Assembly (NCBI GenBank): GCA_035554595.1
Contig: DATMIH010000169.1
Coordinates: forward strand, 1 to 17,546
Length of the DNA stretch: 17,546 nt
Direction of reading: 5' to 3'
Source of the DNA: VRUE01 sp035554595
Lineage (GTDB): Bacteria > Actinomycetota > Thermoleophilia > Solirubrobacterales > 70-9
Shown here: positions 5,564 to 13,223 of the stretch, one piece after another
Layout of the letters: each line of letters opens with the position of its first letter
Position numbering within the stretch: position 1 is the stretch's first letter
Notes under the pieces: model-generated
Seen by the model: only the letters and a program-made list of their open reading frames with translations
The model's database searches: none
What the model was told of the DNA's origin: nothing
Made by a program: the position numbers and the translations under genes

Positions 5564-5965
5564 ATGCACCCCACCTCTCTTGACCTTCGCCGCCTCGCAG
5601 CGATCTACGCCGGCGGTGTGCTCGGCGCGCTCGCCCGCGTTGGCCTCGCCCAGGCGACGCCGCACGCCCCGGGCGGCTGGCCTTGGGGGACGCTCGTGGT
5701 CAACATGGTCGGCGCGCTGGCGCTCGGTTATTTCTTCGCCCGCCTCAGCGACCACCCGGAGGACAGCCTCGCCCACCCCTTCCTAACCACCGGCATCTGC
5801 GGCACCCTGACCACCTTCTCGACCGTGCAGCTGGAGCTGTTCGAAATGGTCGACGGCGGGCACCTGGGCCGGGCCGTCGCCTATCTCGGTATCACCCTGG
5901 CCGCCGGGTTCCTCTGCGTGCGCGCCGGGATTGCGCTCGAGCGGCGCCCCGAGGTGGCGCCGTGA
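5564..5965 (+). CDS. crcB: Fluoride ion channel Fluc/CrcB, subunit 1
   Basis: 133 aa with four predicted membrane helices. Family motifs are in order: G-G-V-L-G-A-L-A-R (17-25), W-P-W-G-T-L-V-V-N-M-V-G (39-50, with the pore Asn47), and G-I-C-G-T-L-T-T-F-S-T (77-87), whose backbone binds the central Na+. The second phenylalanine of the usual TTFSTF box is replaced by Val88. The protein exports fluoride passively across the cytoplasmic membrane. The basic N-terminus (Arg9-Arg10) suggests that it faces the cytoplasm. A second, dissimilar copy follows after 19 bp; such pairs form heterodimers with opposite orientations. The gene is controlled by the riboswitch at 5475-5532. Confidence 0.95.
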   Translation: MHPTSLDLRRLAAIYAGGVLGALARVGLAQATPHAPGGWPWGTLVVNMVGALALGYFFARLSDHPEDSLAHPFLTTGICGTLTTFSTVQLELFEMVDGGHLGRAVAYLGITLAAGFLCVRAGIALERRPEVAP

Positions 5966-5984
5966 GCGAACACAAGGTTGTCCT

Positions 5985-6350
5985 ATGAGCGCCGCCGGCT
6001 GGGTCGCGGTTGCCCTGCTTGGCGGCGCCGCCGCCACGGCGCGCTTCCTGATCGACTCGGCCTTCGCCGCCCGCAGCGACCACCCGTTCCCACTCGGCGT
6101 CCTCGCGATCAACCTCGCTGGCACGCTCGCGCTCGGCCTCGTCGCCGGCGCCGCGCTGGAAGGCGAGGCGCTGGTGATCGTCGCCGGCGGCGGCATCGGC
6201 TCCTTCACCACCTTCTCCACCTGGATGCTCGACTCGCACCGCCTCGCCGATGCCGGTCACGCACACCTCGTCTGGCTCAACCTCGTCCTTTCCCTGGTCG
6301 TCGGTTTCGCCGCGATCGTTGCCGGCCACTGGCTCGGCTCGGTCCTCTGA
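5985..6350 (+). CDS. crcB: Fluoride ion channel Fluc/CrcB, subunit 2
   Basis: 121 aa from ATG 5985, preceded by AAGG at 5974-5977; an in-frame start at 5931 would overlap crcB1 and add a non-homologous basic tail. Motifs: L-L-G-G-A-A-A-T-A-R (11-20), L-A-I-N-L-A-G-T-L-A-L-G (40-51, pore Asn43), and G-I-G-S-F-T-T-F-S-T-W (70-80). The second box phenylalanine is Trp80. The N-terminus has no positive charge before the first helix, unlike subunit 1, in keeping with the opposite topology expected of a heterodimeric pair. It is cotranscribed with subunit 1 under the fluoride riboswitch. Confidence 0.95.
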   Translation: MSAAGWVAVALLGGAAATARFLIDSAFAARSDHPFPLGVLAINLAGTLALGLVAGAALEGEALVIVAGGGIGSFTTFSTWMLDSHRLADAGHAHLVWLNLVLSLVVGFAAIVAGHWLGSVL

Positions 6351-6396
6351 GTTCCGTCCGCTCCGCTTGCATTACCCCTGCAAAGAGTGGAGAAAG

Positions 6397-6408
6397 TGTG
6401 ACGTCACA
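6397..6408. repeat. Perfect 12-bp palindrome TGTGACGTCACA
   Basis: The palindrome lies 36 bp upstream of the preferred exoribonuclease start (6444) and overlaps an alternative ATG at 6408. It could be a dimeric regulator site. The TGTGA/TCACA arms resemble CRP-type half-sites, but the spacing is two bases instead of six. No regulator can be named from the sequence. Confidence 0.35.
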
Positions 6409-6443
6409 TGGGCGTCCGGGGGCGTCACTACTTTGGATTACAG

Positions 6444-7439
6444 ATGGAACAGCAAGCCCTCACCGACACACTGATTGCGGCAAGGGTGCCGCTCTGCGAC
6501 CTGCAGGACGGCCAGCGGGTCGGCAGCGTCTACGCGGTTCGCCAGCGCGAGCTGCGGCGCAAGAAAAACGGTGAGCCGTGGCTGCGCCTCGTGCTCGGCG
6601 ATGCCAGCGGCAGGGCCGAGGCGGTCGCCTGGGAGGAGGCCGAAGACCTCTACGCCCTGGCCGCTCCGGGCACGCCGATCCACGTCGGCGGTGTCTTCGA
6701 GATGAGCGAGCGCTGGGGGGCGAAGATCAAGCTCAGTGGCCTGCGCGAGGCGGCGCCGGAGGAGTACAGGGAGGAGGACCTCGCGGTCGAGTCCGAGGTC
6801 TCCTTCGAGCTCTTGGAGAGCGGCCTGCGCGAGCTGCTGGCGACGATCCAGGACCGCCAGCTGCGCTACCTGCTCGACCGCTTCTTTGGCGAGGACTCCG
6901 AGAACTGGGCCCGCTTCCGCGACGCGCCCGCGGCCAAGACCTACCACCAGGCCTACCGCCACGGTCTGCTCGAGCACACGGTCTCCGTCGCCCAGGCGGT
7001 CAGCGCCGCCGCTGCCTACTTCCCCGGCATCGATCGCGACATCGCCGTCACCGGTGCCCTGCTGCACGACATCGGCAAGACCGAGGCTTACAACGAGGAC
7101 CCGCTGGCGATCGACCTCACCGATGCCGGCCGCCTGCAGGGCGAGATCCCACTTGGTTATTACAAGGTGCGCCGCCAGATCGAGGACATCCCAAGCTTCG
7201 ATCCCGCCCTCGCCCAAGCGGTTCTGCACATCATCCTCGCCCACCACGGCTCGCTCGAACATGGCTCCCCGGTCGTTCCCGCCACTCGCGAGGCCGTCCT
7301 CGTCCACATGATCGACAACCTCGGCGGCCGCCTCGGCAGCTTCGACCGCCTCGAGCGCCAGCTCCCCGCCGGTGAGGCCTGGTCGGGCTTCGACCGAGCG
7401 CTATCGGGCTCGGCCTACTTCGGCCAGCGCGCCGCCTGA
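6444..7439 (+). CDS. YhaM-like 3'-5' exoribonuclease (OB-fold + HD domain)
   Basis: 331 aa from ATG 6444; ATG 6408 in the same frame would add 12 residues that do not look conserved. Residues 20-95 are an OB-fold nucleic-acid domain (Q-R-V-G-S-V-Y-A-V, then L-R-L-V-L-G-D-A-S-G-R-A-E-A-V-A-W). The HD phosphohydrolase domain follows: H173 in Y-R-H-G-L-L-E-H, the HD pair H208-D209 in ALLHDIGKTEAY, H267-H268 in LAHHGSLEHGSP and the late D in VHMIDNLGG. This order is that of Bacillus YhaM, an Mn2+/Co2+-dependent 3'-5' exonuclease acting on RNA and single-stranded DNA. It is cytoplasmic. The C-terminus overlaps the next reading frame by up to 68 nt. A TACTTT hexamer (6429-6434) nine bases upstream could support a leaderless start. 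Confidence 0.88.
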   Translation: MEQQALTDTLIAARVPLCDLQDGQRVGSVYAVRQRELRRKKNGEPWLRLVLGDASGRAEAVAWEEAEDLYALAAPGTPIHVGGVFEMSERWGAKIKLSGLREAAPEEYREEDLAVESEVSFELLESGLRELLATIQDRQLRYLLDRFFGEDSENWARFRDAPAAKTYHQAYRHGLLEHTVSVAQAVSAAAAYFPGIDRDIAVTGALLHDIGKTEAYNEDPLAIDLTDAGRLQGEIPLGYYKVRRQIEDIPSFDPALAQAVLHIILAHHGSLEHGSPVVPATREAVLVHMIDNLGGRLGSFDRLERQLPAGEAWSGFDRALSGSAYFGQRAA

Positions 7440-9153
7440 CGAGCGCTTGAGGCAGCGCTGGCCGATACTGACCCTTGCCGCGGCGATCGTCGCGGCGACG
7501 GCTCTGATCCTCTACCTCGGCCGTGGGCAGACCGCCGCCTCCGACCAGTGGGCATACATCTACGCCTACCAGCCGTGGTCGCTTGAATCGCTTCTCACTC
7601 CGCACAGCGGCCACCTGATCGTCTTTCCGTTGATCGTCTACAAGGCGATGTTCGAGGCGTTTGGAATCGAATCGCAGGTTCCATACCAGCTGGTCAACCT
7701 GGCCCTCTCGGCGACCACTGCGGTGCTGCTCTTCGCGCTCATCCGCAACGCGATCGGAGACCTGCTGGCGCTCGCGGCGGCGACGCTGATCCTCTTCTAC
7801 GGCGCCGGCGCCGACGTCCTTATCTCGACCTCACAGATCACCAACCTGATCGGTATGGCCAGCGGCCTGGCGATGCTTCTCGCCCTGCGTCGGGAAAGCC
7901 TTCGCTTCGACCTCGCCGCCTGCCTCTCCCTGGCTATCTCGATCTCGTCTTTCAGCATTGGCGTCGCCTTTGCCCTGGGGGCGGCGCTGGCACTCGCGCT
8001 GCGTCCGCCCGGCAATCGCCTGCGCCGCTGCTGGGTCGTGTTGGCCCCGATCGTCCTCTACGCCGCCTGGGTGATCTGGTCCCGTAAGTTCCACGAGCAG
8101 ACGATCTACGTGCACAACCTCAAGGTGCTGGGTTCCGCCTTCGCCGACCAGCTCAGCGCGGCGCTTTCCGGGATCACCGGTCTCTTCACGACGCCGAACG
8201 GCCCCAAGCCGGATGCCAATCCCGTGCCGATCAGGACGACCTGGGGCCCGGCTCTGGTGGTGGGCTTGGTGGCCTTGCTCATCGTGAGGTTTCGGCGTCC
8301 GCCGGGTCCATCTCGCGAGGCGCTGGTCGCGGTGACAGTGCTGGCCGCTTACTTCCTGCTGGTCGGCATCGCCCTCAACCAGTTCCGCAACACCTTCGAC
8401 ACCCGGCTCGTCTACCTGGGCTCGATCCTGGTGCTGCTGGCGGTCGCCGAGCTCTGCGGTCCCTACCGGCCCACCAAGCTAGTCGCTGCCATCGTCGGCG
8501 TCGTCTTCGTCTTCTCCCTCTGCGCCAATGTCGCTGAACTTGGCGACAGCGCCCAACTCTGGCGTGCCCAGGCGGCGCCGATCAAGGCCAAGCTGGCGGC
8601 GGTCGAGATCGCGGGCGAAGCCGCGTCGCCGCCGGTGCTCGTCGAGGACCCACCCGGCGCGATGACGTTCAACGTCGAGACGGCACACCAGCTGAAGGCT
8701 GATTTCGGTTTGCCGGCGTACTCGGAAGCCGAACTGAAGACGGGCTCGCCCGGTGACCGTCAGATCGCCGACGAAGAGCTTGCTCGGGTCTTTGAAATCG
8801 CCCCGCACCCCGGTGCCGTTCTCTCCTCCTCCTCCGGCCGACACGGGGCGGTCGTCGCCCTCTCGGTCACGCGTGGCAAGGCGGTGCGACACGGCTCTTG
8901 CCTGACGCTCTTGCCCGCTGCCAGCAAGGGCGAAGCGGTCCTGCGGCTGCCCCCGGGAGGCATGGCGTTTGCCTCGTCCTCGCCGGTGGCGGTCTCGCTG
9001 GGGAGGTTCGGTGACACGCTGGCTGTCTCGTTGCCGAAACGAAGTGGGCCCACCACGGTGCCGATTCCCGCCGACAACAGCACCGTGCCCTGGCAAGCGG
9101 GCGTCACCTCCGCCGCTCGCACCGTCGTCTGCCCAGTCGCCGGGCCGGTCTAG
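7372..9153 (+). CDS. Multi-spanning membrane protein, GT-C-like (tandem paralogue 1)
   Basis: 593 aa from GTG 7372, which overlaps the exoribonuclease gene by 68 nt; TTG 7447, seven bases after that gene's stop, would remove 25 Arg/Pro-rich residues and may be the true start. About ten membrane helices span residues 30-400, followed by a soluble region of about 190 residues. After helix 1 comes G-Q-T-A-A-S-D58-Q-W, then G-H-L-I-V-F-P-L-I-V-Y-K-A-M-F. An acidic residue in this first extracytoplasmic loop is the hallmark of GT-C glycosyltransferases that use polyprenyl-phosphate sugars; here the second acidic position is Gln59. The C-terminal domain looks beta-rich and has two cysteines (C510, C587), also found in the next gene. 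The substrate is unknown, and a non-enzymatic role is possible. Confidence 0.8.
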   Translation: MRPGRASTERYRARPTSASAPPDERLRQRWPILTLAAAIVAATALILYLGRGQTAASDQWAYIYAYQPWSLESLLTPHSGHLIVFPLIVYKAMFEAFGIESQVPYQLVNLALSATTAVLLFALIRNAIGDLLALAAATLILFYGAGADVLISTSQITNLIGMASGLAMLLALRRESLRFDLAACLSLAISISSFSIGVAFALGAALALALRPPGNRLRRCWVVLAPIVLYAAWVIWSRKFHEQTIYVHNLKVLGSAFADQLSAALSGITGLFTTPNGPKPDANPVPIRTTWGPALVVGLVALLIVRFRRPPGPSREALVAVTVLAAYFLLVGIALNQFRNTFDTRLVYLGSILVLLAVAELCGPYRPTKLVAAIVGVVFVFSLCANVAELGDSAQLWRAQAAPIKAKLAAVEIAGEAASPPVLVEDPPGAMTFNVETAHQLKADFGLPAYSEAELKTGSPGDRQIADEELARVFEIAPHPGAVLSSSSGRHGAVVALSVTRGKAVRHGSCLTLLPAASKGEAVLRLPPGGMAFASSSPVAVSLGRFGDTLAVSLPKRSGPTTVPIPADNSTVPWQAGVTSAARTVVCPVAGPV

Positions 9154-9156
9154 ACT
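9151..9156 (+). promoter_or_regulatory. Possible -10 element ahead of membrane paralogue 2
   Basis: TAGACT includes the TAG stop codon of the preceding gene and ends nine bases before ATG 9166, which has no Shine-Dalgarno. It could provide an internal leaderless promoter, or be a coincidence of the stop codon. Confidence 0.3.
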
Positions 9157-9165
9157 GCCCGCCGC

Positions 9166-10983
9166 ATGGGCACCAGGGACATGAGGCCGGAGCGGATCGA
9201 TCCGAGCCCGCAGGTCAATCCGCTGCGGACGGTCGATGCGCTGGTGGCGCGCTTTGCCGCCTGGGCGCGACGGGTCGGCGAGATGCGGGTCGCCTACGTG
9301 GTGGTGGGCCTTAGCTTTGCGGTTGCCGCCGTCCTGATCCTCGCCTGGGGAAGCGGCCAGACCTTCATCAACGACGAGTGGAACTACCTCGTCGTCTATC
9401 GCGGCTTCGGCCTGGAAACGCTGTTCGCGCCGCAGAACGGTCACCTGATCGTCCTTCCCCGGCTGATCTACAAGGGGATGTTCGCCAGCTTCGGCACCAG
9501 CTCCCACCTCTCGTACCAGGTGGTCTCGGTTGTCTTCCACCTGATCGTGGCTGGCATCTTCTTCCAGCTCGTTCGCACCCGGACGCAGCTGACGATCGCG
9601 GTCGCGCTCACCGTGCTGGTTGCCCTCTTCGGCGCCTGCTGGGACACCCTGGTGGGCGCCTACGAGCTGCCCAACCTGACCGGAATGGCGGCGGGCATGG
9701 GAATGCTCCTGGCGCTGCAGCGCCGCACCCGTGGCGGCGATCTCCTCGCCTGCCTGCTCCTGGCGGCCTCGCTCGCCTCCTTCAGCGTCGGCATCGCCTT
9801 TGGGCTGGGGGCGCTTGTCTCAATCTGGCTCGGCGGGCGCTCGCAGTGGCGACGCGTCTGGGTCGTGGTCATCCCCGGCGCCCTCTACATCGCCTGGTTC
9901 ATCTGGGCCCGCAAGTTCGGCCAAACCGAAGTGACGGCCGAATCAATCAGCGCGATCTTCAGCGGCGCCGCTGACCAGATGGCGGCGATCAGCGCTGCGA
10001 TCACCGGCCTCTTCCGGGTTCCGGGGAGCATCGGCCTGCCTGTCGTGCTCGAAATCCGCCCCGACTGGGGCTACCCGCTGGCACTGATCTTTGCCGGGCT
10101 AATCGCCCTGCACATACGCCGCGCCCCGCGCTCGATCTACTTCTGGACGGTCGTCGCCACGCTCATCATCTACCTCGCCCTGGTCGCAGCCGGTCTCAGT
10201 CCCGCCCGTACGCCGAGCTCGGGGCGCTACGTCTACCTGGGCGGCATTCTCAGCCTGCTCTTGATCGCCGAGCTGGCCAGGGAAATCAGGTGGACGACGG
10301 CGATCGGAGTGGTCGCCACCATCGTTTTCGGCCTCTCGCTGATGGCAAACGTCGCTGACTTTCGCGCCGGCGGGCAGCTCTTTCGGGCCGAGGGGGAAAC
10401 CAATCGGGCAACCCTTGCCGCGGTCGAGCTAAGTCGCGGACAGGTTGACCGCTTCCGCGTCGTCGAGGATGAAAAAACGACTCACTCGCACGCGGACATG
10501 CTCTTCCCGATCTGGGCGTACTACGAGGCGGCGGAAGAGTTCGGGTCCCCCGCCTACAGCCTCGCCGAACTCGAAGCGACCGGGGAGCAGGCGCGCGAAG
10601 CGGCTGACGAACAGCTGTTCAGGGATTACGAAATCGCGCCCGCGCCCACCACAAGTCCCAAGCTCAACCATCACGGCCCGGCGCTGAAACTGCTGACGGC
10701 GGCAGGCGGCAAGGCGAAGCCCGTTCAATCGTGCCTCGCCCTTATTCCTGAACGCGGTAAGTCGGCCTCCTTCCAGATCGAACTGCCCCCCGGCGGCTTC
10801 GACTACCGGACCGCCCCCGGCGCCGAAGTCGGGTTGAAGGTGGCGCGGTTCGGCGAACTCTTCGTCACCCCCTTGCCGCCAACCACCGGGTCTGCCGAAG
10901 TTCCAATCCCGACCGATGCCAGCGACGTCGCCTGGCGCACGGAGTTTGACACTGCCGCGAAGACGCTCGTCTGCCCTCGCTGA
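9166..10983 (+). CDS. Multi-spanning membrane protein, GT-C-like (tandem paralogue 2)
   Basis: 605 aa; ATG 9181 is a second in-frame start. It is a clear paralogue of the preceding protein along its whole length. The first-loop motif is G-S-G-Q-T-F-I-N-D70-E71-W-N-Y, an intact Asp-Glu pair as in GT-C enzymes, followed by N-G-H-L-I-V-L-P-R-L-I-Y-K-G-M-F. About ten helices lie between residues 40 and 420 (for example IAVALTVLVALFG and the R-V-W-V-V-V-I-P-G-A-L-Y-I-A-W-F-I-W helix). The C-terminal domain has the same pattern as paralogue 1: S-C523-L-A-L-I-P, E-L-P-P-G-G, V-P-I-P-T-D, and a terminal V-C603-P. It is probably cotranscribed with its neighbours (12-bp gap upstream). An extracytoplasmic sugar transfer is a reasonable hypothesis, not shown. 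Confidence 0.82.
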   Translation: MGTRDMRPERIDPSPQVNPLRTVDALVARFAAWARRVGEMRVAYVVVGLSFAVAAVLILAWGSGQTFINDEWNYLVVYRGFGLETLFAPQNGHLIVLPRLIYKGMFASFGTSSHLSYQVVSVVFHLIVAGIFFQLVRTRTQLTIAVALTVLVALFGACWDTLVGAYELPNLTGMAAGMGMLLALQRRTRGGDLLACLLLAASLASFSVGIAFGLGALVSIWLGGRSQWRRVWVVVIPGALYIAWFIWARKFGQTEVTAESISAIFSGAADQMAAISAAITGLFRVPGSIGLPVVLEIRPDWGYPLALIFAGLIALHIRRAPRSIYFWTVVATLIIYLALVAAGLSPARTPSSGRYVYLGGILSLLLIAELAREIRWTTAIGVVATIVFGLSLMANVADFRAGGQLFRAEGETNRATLAAVELSRGQVDRFRVVEDEKTTHSHADMLFPIWAYYEAAEEFGSPAYSLAELEATGEQAREAADEQLFRDYEIAPAPTTSPKLNHHGPALKLLTAAGGKAKPVQSCLALIPERGKSASFQIELPPGGFDYRTAPGAEVGLKVARFGELFVTPLPPTTGSAEVPIPTDASDVAWRTEFDTAAKTLVCPR

Positions 10984-12913
10984 GCTCCAGCGAGTAGCGC
11001 TCTCGACGCCGCTGCTCGGGGCGGCGGTCGCACTGTTCACCTGGCCCTTCTTTGCGTTGGCACCGTCGACCGGCATCGACCCCTCCTGGGTGGAGGGCCT
11101 GTACATGGCCGCTGACCGTGGTCTCGATTTCGGAACCCAGATCGTCTTCAGCTTCGGTCCACTGGGCTTCCTCGACTTTCCCGGCGCCTACATGGTCGAT
11201 CTCGGACGGCTGGCCTTCCTCTGGTCGACACTCGTTCACCTGTCTTTCTGCATCGCGGTGCTCTGGGCTTCGCGCCGTGCCTTCGGCCTGCTCGTCGGCC
11301 TGGCGGTCACCGTCTTTGTGGCGTCGATGCCCTCCTCCGATCCGATTCTGGTCACGGCGGCCGTGGTCGGCGCAGCAGCCCTGCTCGATGAATGGAGCCC
11401 TCGCTTGCGCCTCTGCTTCGCGCTGGCCGCGGGGGCGCTTGCCGGGATGCAACTGCTTGGCTCGCTTCGAGCCGGGCCGGTCTTGGTCGTGATCGGGCTC
11501 GCGGTGCTGCTTGGCCTGCCCGAACGCCGTCGCACGTTGCCGGCCTTCTTCGCTTCGCTACTCACCTCGTTCCTTGTCTTTTGGTTCGCCACCGGCCAGG
11601 GCCTTGGCAATCTCAGCGATTACGCGCTCAACACCGCTAGCGTGTTGAGCGGCTACTCGGCCTCAATGGTCTATGTCCTGCCAGGTCGTTGGTGGCAGTT
11701 CCCGGGTTTTGCCCTGGGGATCGCCGCGCTGGTGGTGCTCGTCATCGCCGCTGGCCGCCGCTGGGATGCTCCTCGCCGTGCCGGCCTGCTGGTGATGGTC
11801 GCGGCGGTCGCCTTCTTGATGTTCAAGCACGCGGTCGTGCGTTCCTCGCCGGGCAGCGCCGGGGTCTGCCTGGCGGCCCTGTTCGCGATCGGACTGGCCC
11901 TGGCGCCCCACGTGCGGCGCCCGCTGGCGGTTGGGGCGATCACCATCCTCGCCGGGCTCACCTACATCGGCAACCAGGAAGGCTTCAGCTCCGTCACCTT
12001 CGACTTCCAGGCCCGCGCCGAAAGCTTCGTCACCCAGCTGAAGTACATGGTGAAACCCGGAGGGTTGGCCGAACAGCAGCTCGCCGGCCGCGAGGCGATG
12101 CAGGCCTACTACGCGCTGACTCCGCGGCAGCTCGCCCTGCTGCGCTCCGGCAGCGTCCACGTGGCCTCGCTGGAAGCGGGCGCCGCCTACGCCTACGAAC
12201 TCGACTGGGACCCGCTGCCGGTCTTCCAGCAATACACCGCCTACACCGAACGCCTCGACAAGCTCAACGCGGCGAAGCTCGAATTGAGCTCGGCGCCGGA
12301 CCGGATCCTCTGGGAGAACGCCCCCGTGGTCGATCCCACCTTCGCCAGCGTGCGGCCGTACCCGGGCACGATCGACGAACGCGTCCCGGCTTGGGACTCA
12401 CCGGCGGAGATGGTCCAGATGCTCTGCCGCTACCGGGTCGAGAACTGGGACGAACGCTGGGCCGTGCTCCGCCACGGCGCCGACCGTTGCGGCCCGGAGC
12501 GCTCGCTGCGCTCGCTCAACGTCGCCGCCGGAGAGCGGGTCCCCCTGCCGCCGACCATGCGCAACGAGGCCCTGCTCGTCCGCGTCGACGGCCTCGGCGT
12601 CTCCGGCCTCGAACGCCTGCGGGTCTTCCTCTTCCGCGGCGCCAGGCGCCATGCCCTGCTCGACCACCACAGCTGGAACGTGATGCCGGGAACCGCCGGC
12701 GATGGGCTGCTGCTGCGGATCCCGGCCTGGGCCGACTACCCGGGCCACTACGCGCTCGACGCCGATACGAGAACGATCGGCTTCGAAGCCGAAGACGCGT
12801 CGCTGGCCTTCGGGCGGAAAGACCTCACCCTCCACTTCAGCGCCCTGCCGCTCGACGCGTCGGGCGTCCTGCCGATCGCTCAGAAGCGCCGCGTGCAGCG
12901 TTCGATCCGGTGA
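10916..12913 (+). CDS. Multi-spanning membrane protein with FGPLG motif (third in the cluster)
   Basis: 665 aa from ATG 10916, which overlaps the previous gene by 68 nt; TTG 10946 is an alternative, and no Shine-Dalgarno supports either. About ten to eleven helices lie between residues 30 and 355. The first loop reads S-T-G-I-D55-P-S-W-V-E-G-L, then F-S-F-G-P-L-G-F-L (78-86), a pattern of large bacterial membrane proteins related to GT-C transferases but less like the two upstream genes. The C-terminal third (from about 365) is soluble and extracytoplasmic by topology: a helical part (E-A-M-Q-A-Y-Y-A-L), two cysteines around residues 504 and 523, then a beta-rich end. I cannot assign a function. 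Its 3' end overlaps the minus-strand gene below by 34 nt. Confidence 0.8.
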   Translation: MPATSPGARSLTLPRRRSSALAELQRVALSTPLLGAAVALFTWPFFALAPSTGIDPSWVEGLYMAADRGLDFGTQIVFSFGPLGFLDFPGAYMVDLGRLAFLWSTLVHLSFCIAVLWASRRAFGLLVGLAVTVFVASMPSSDPILVTAAVVGAAALLDEWSPRLRLCFALAAGALAGMQLLGSLRAGPVLVVIGLAVLLGLPERRRTLPAFFASLLTSFLVFWFATGQGLGNLSDYALNTASVLSGYSASMVYVLPGRWWQFPGFALGIAALVVLVIAAGRRWDAPRRAGLLVMVAAVAFLMFKHAVVRSSPGSAGVCLAALFAIGLALAPHVRRPLAVGAITILAGLTYIGNQEGFSSVTFDFQARAESFVTQLKYMVKPGGLAEQQLAGREAMQAYYALTPRQLALLRSGSVHVASLEAGAAYAYELDWDPLPVFQQYTAYTERLDKLNAAKLELSSAPDRILWENAPVVDPTFASVRPYPGTIDERVPAWDSPAEMVQMLCRYRVENWDERWAVLRHGADRCGPERSLRSLNVAAGERVPLPPTMRNEALLVRVDGLGVSGLERLRVFLFRGARRHALLDHHSWNVMPGTAGDGLLLRIPAWADYPGHYALDADTRTIGFEAEDASLAFGRKDLTLHFSALPLDASGVLPIAQKRRVQRSIR

Positions 12914-13194
12914 GCGTTGCCTTCGGCATGCTGGATGCAGTGGACCAGCTTCTTGCGCTGTCCACCCGGGCTGGCCCCCTCGAAGGATCGGTGGACCTCG
13001 CGTTTGATCTCGGTGCTGACGCCTTCCAGTGACTTGCCGATCTGGTCGAGACCGGTCGAGTGGATCGCGTCGGTGGTCGTCTTCAGGACCGGCTTAATGA
13101 TCAGTAGATAGAGGAGCAAAAGCATGCCGGCGAAGACCGCAAGCCGGATAATGCCCGAAGTTAGGTTGCCGAAGAGGTTGCGCAGCAGGTCCAC
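12880..13194 (-). CDS. Small single-span membrane protein with C-terminal Cys pair
   Basis: 104 aa from GTG 13194. One strong membrane helix lies at residues 15-37 (I-R-L-A-V-F-A-G-M-L-L-L-L-Y-L-L), preceded by an amphipathic N-terminus and followed by a soluble, partly helical tail. The tail ends with H-C86-I-Q-H-A-E-G-N-A-H-R-I-E-R-C100, two cysteines 14 apart in a probable helix. The hydrophobic helix and ordered amphipathic pattern argue that this is a real gene and not an antisense shadow; most of it (12914-13194) lies where the plus strand has no gene. Function unknown. It is divergent from the PafBC-like gene, with 29 bp between start codons, and overlaps the large membrane gene tail to tail by 34 bp. 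Confidence 0.75.
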   Translation of the reverse strand: MDLLRNLFGNLTSGIIRLAVFAGMLLLLYLLIIKPVLKTTTDAIHSTGLDQIGKSLEGVSTEIKREVHRSFEGASPGGQRKKLVHCIQHAEGNAHRIERCTRRF

Positions 13195-13206
13195 GAGACG
13201 GGCCGC

Positions 13207-13216
13207 ACACTATCCT
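13207..13216. promoter_or_regulatory. Overlapping divergent -10 elements
   Basis: In ACACTATCCT the plus strand gives TATCCT (13211-13216), ending seven bases before GTG 13224, and the minus strand gives TAGTGT (13212-13207), ending 12 bases before GTG 13194. The two hexamers share two base pairs, so polymerase could load in only one direction at a time. Confidence 0.45.
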
Positions 13217-13223
13217 GCGGGCC

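Noticed and set aside
8479..9540. 353-aa minus-strand open frame
   Set aside because: Opposite the two membrane paralogues; translation is charged, Gly/Asp/Arg-rich and motif-free. The plus strand has conserved paralogous sequence.
7372..10983. Two gene overlaps of exactly 68 nt (7372-7439 and 10916-10983)
   Set aside because: The equal length depends on uncertain start codons (TTG 7447 and TTG 10946 are alternatives), so it is most likely coincidence.
11689..13032. 447-aa plus-strand open frame
   Set aside because: Arg/Pro/Ala-rich out-of-frame reading of the third membrane gene, with no hydrophobic pattern or domain.
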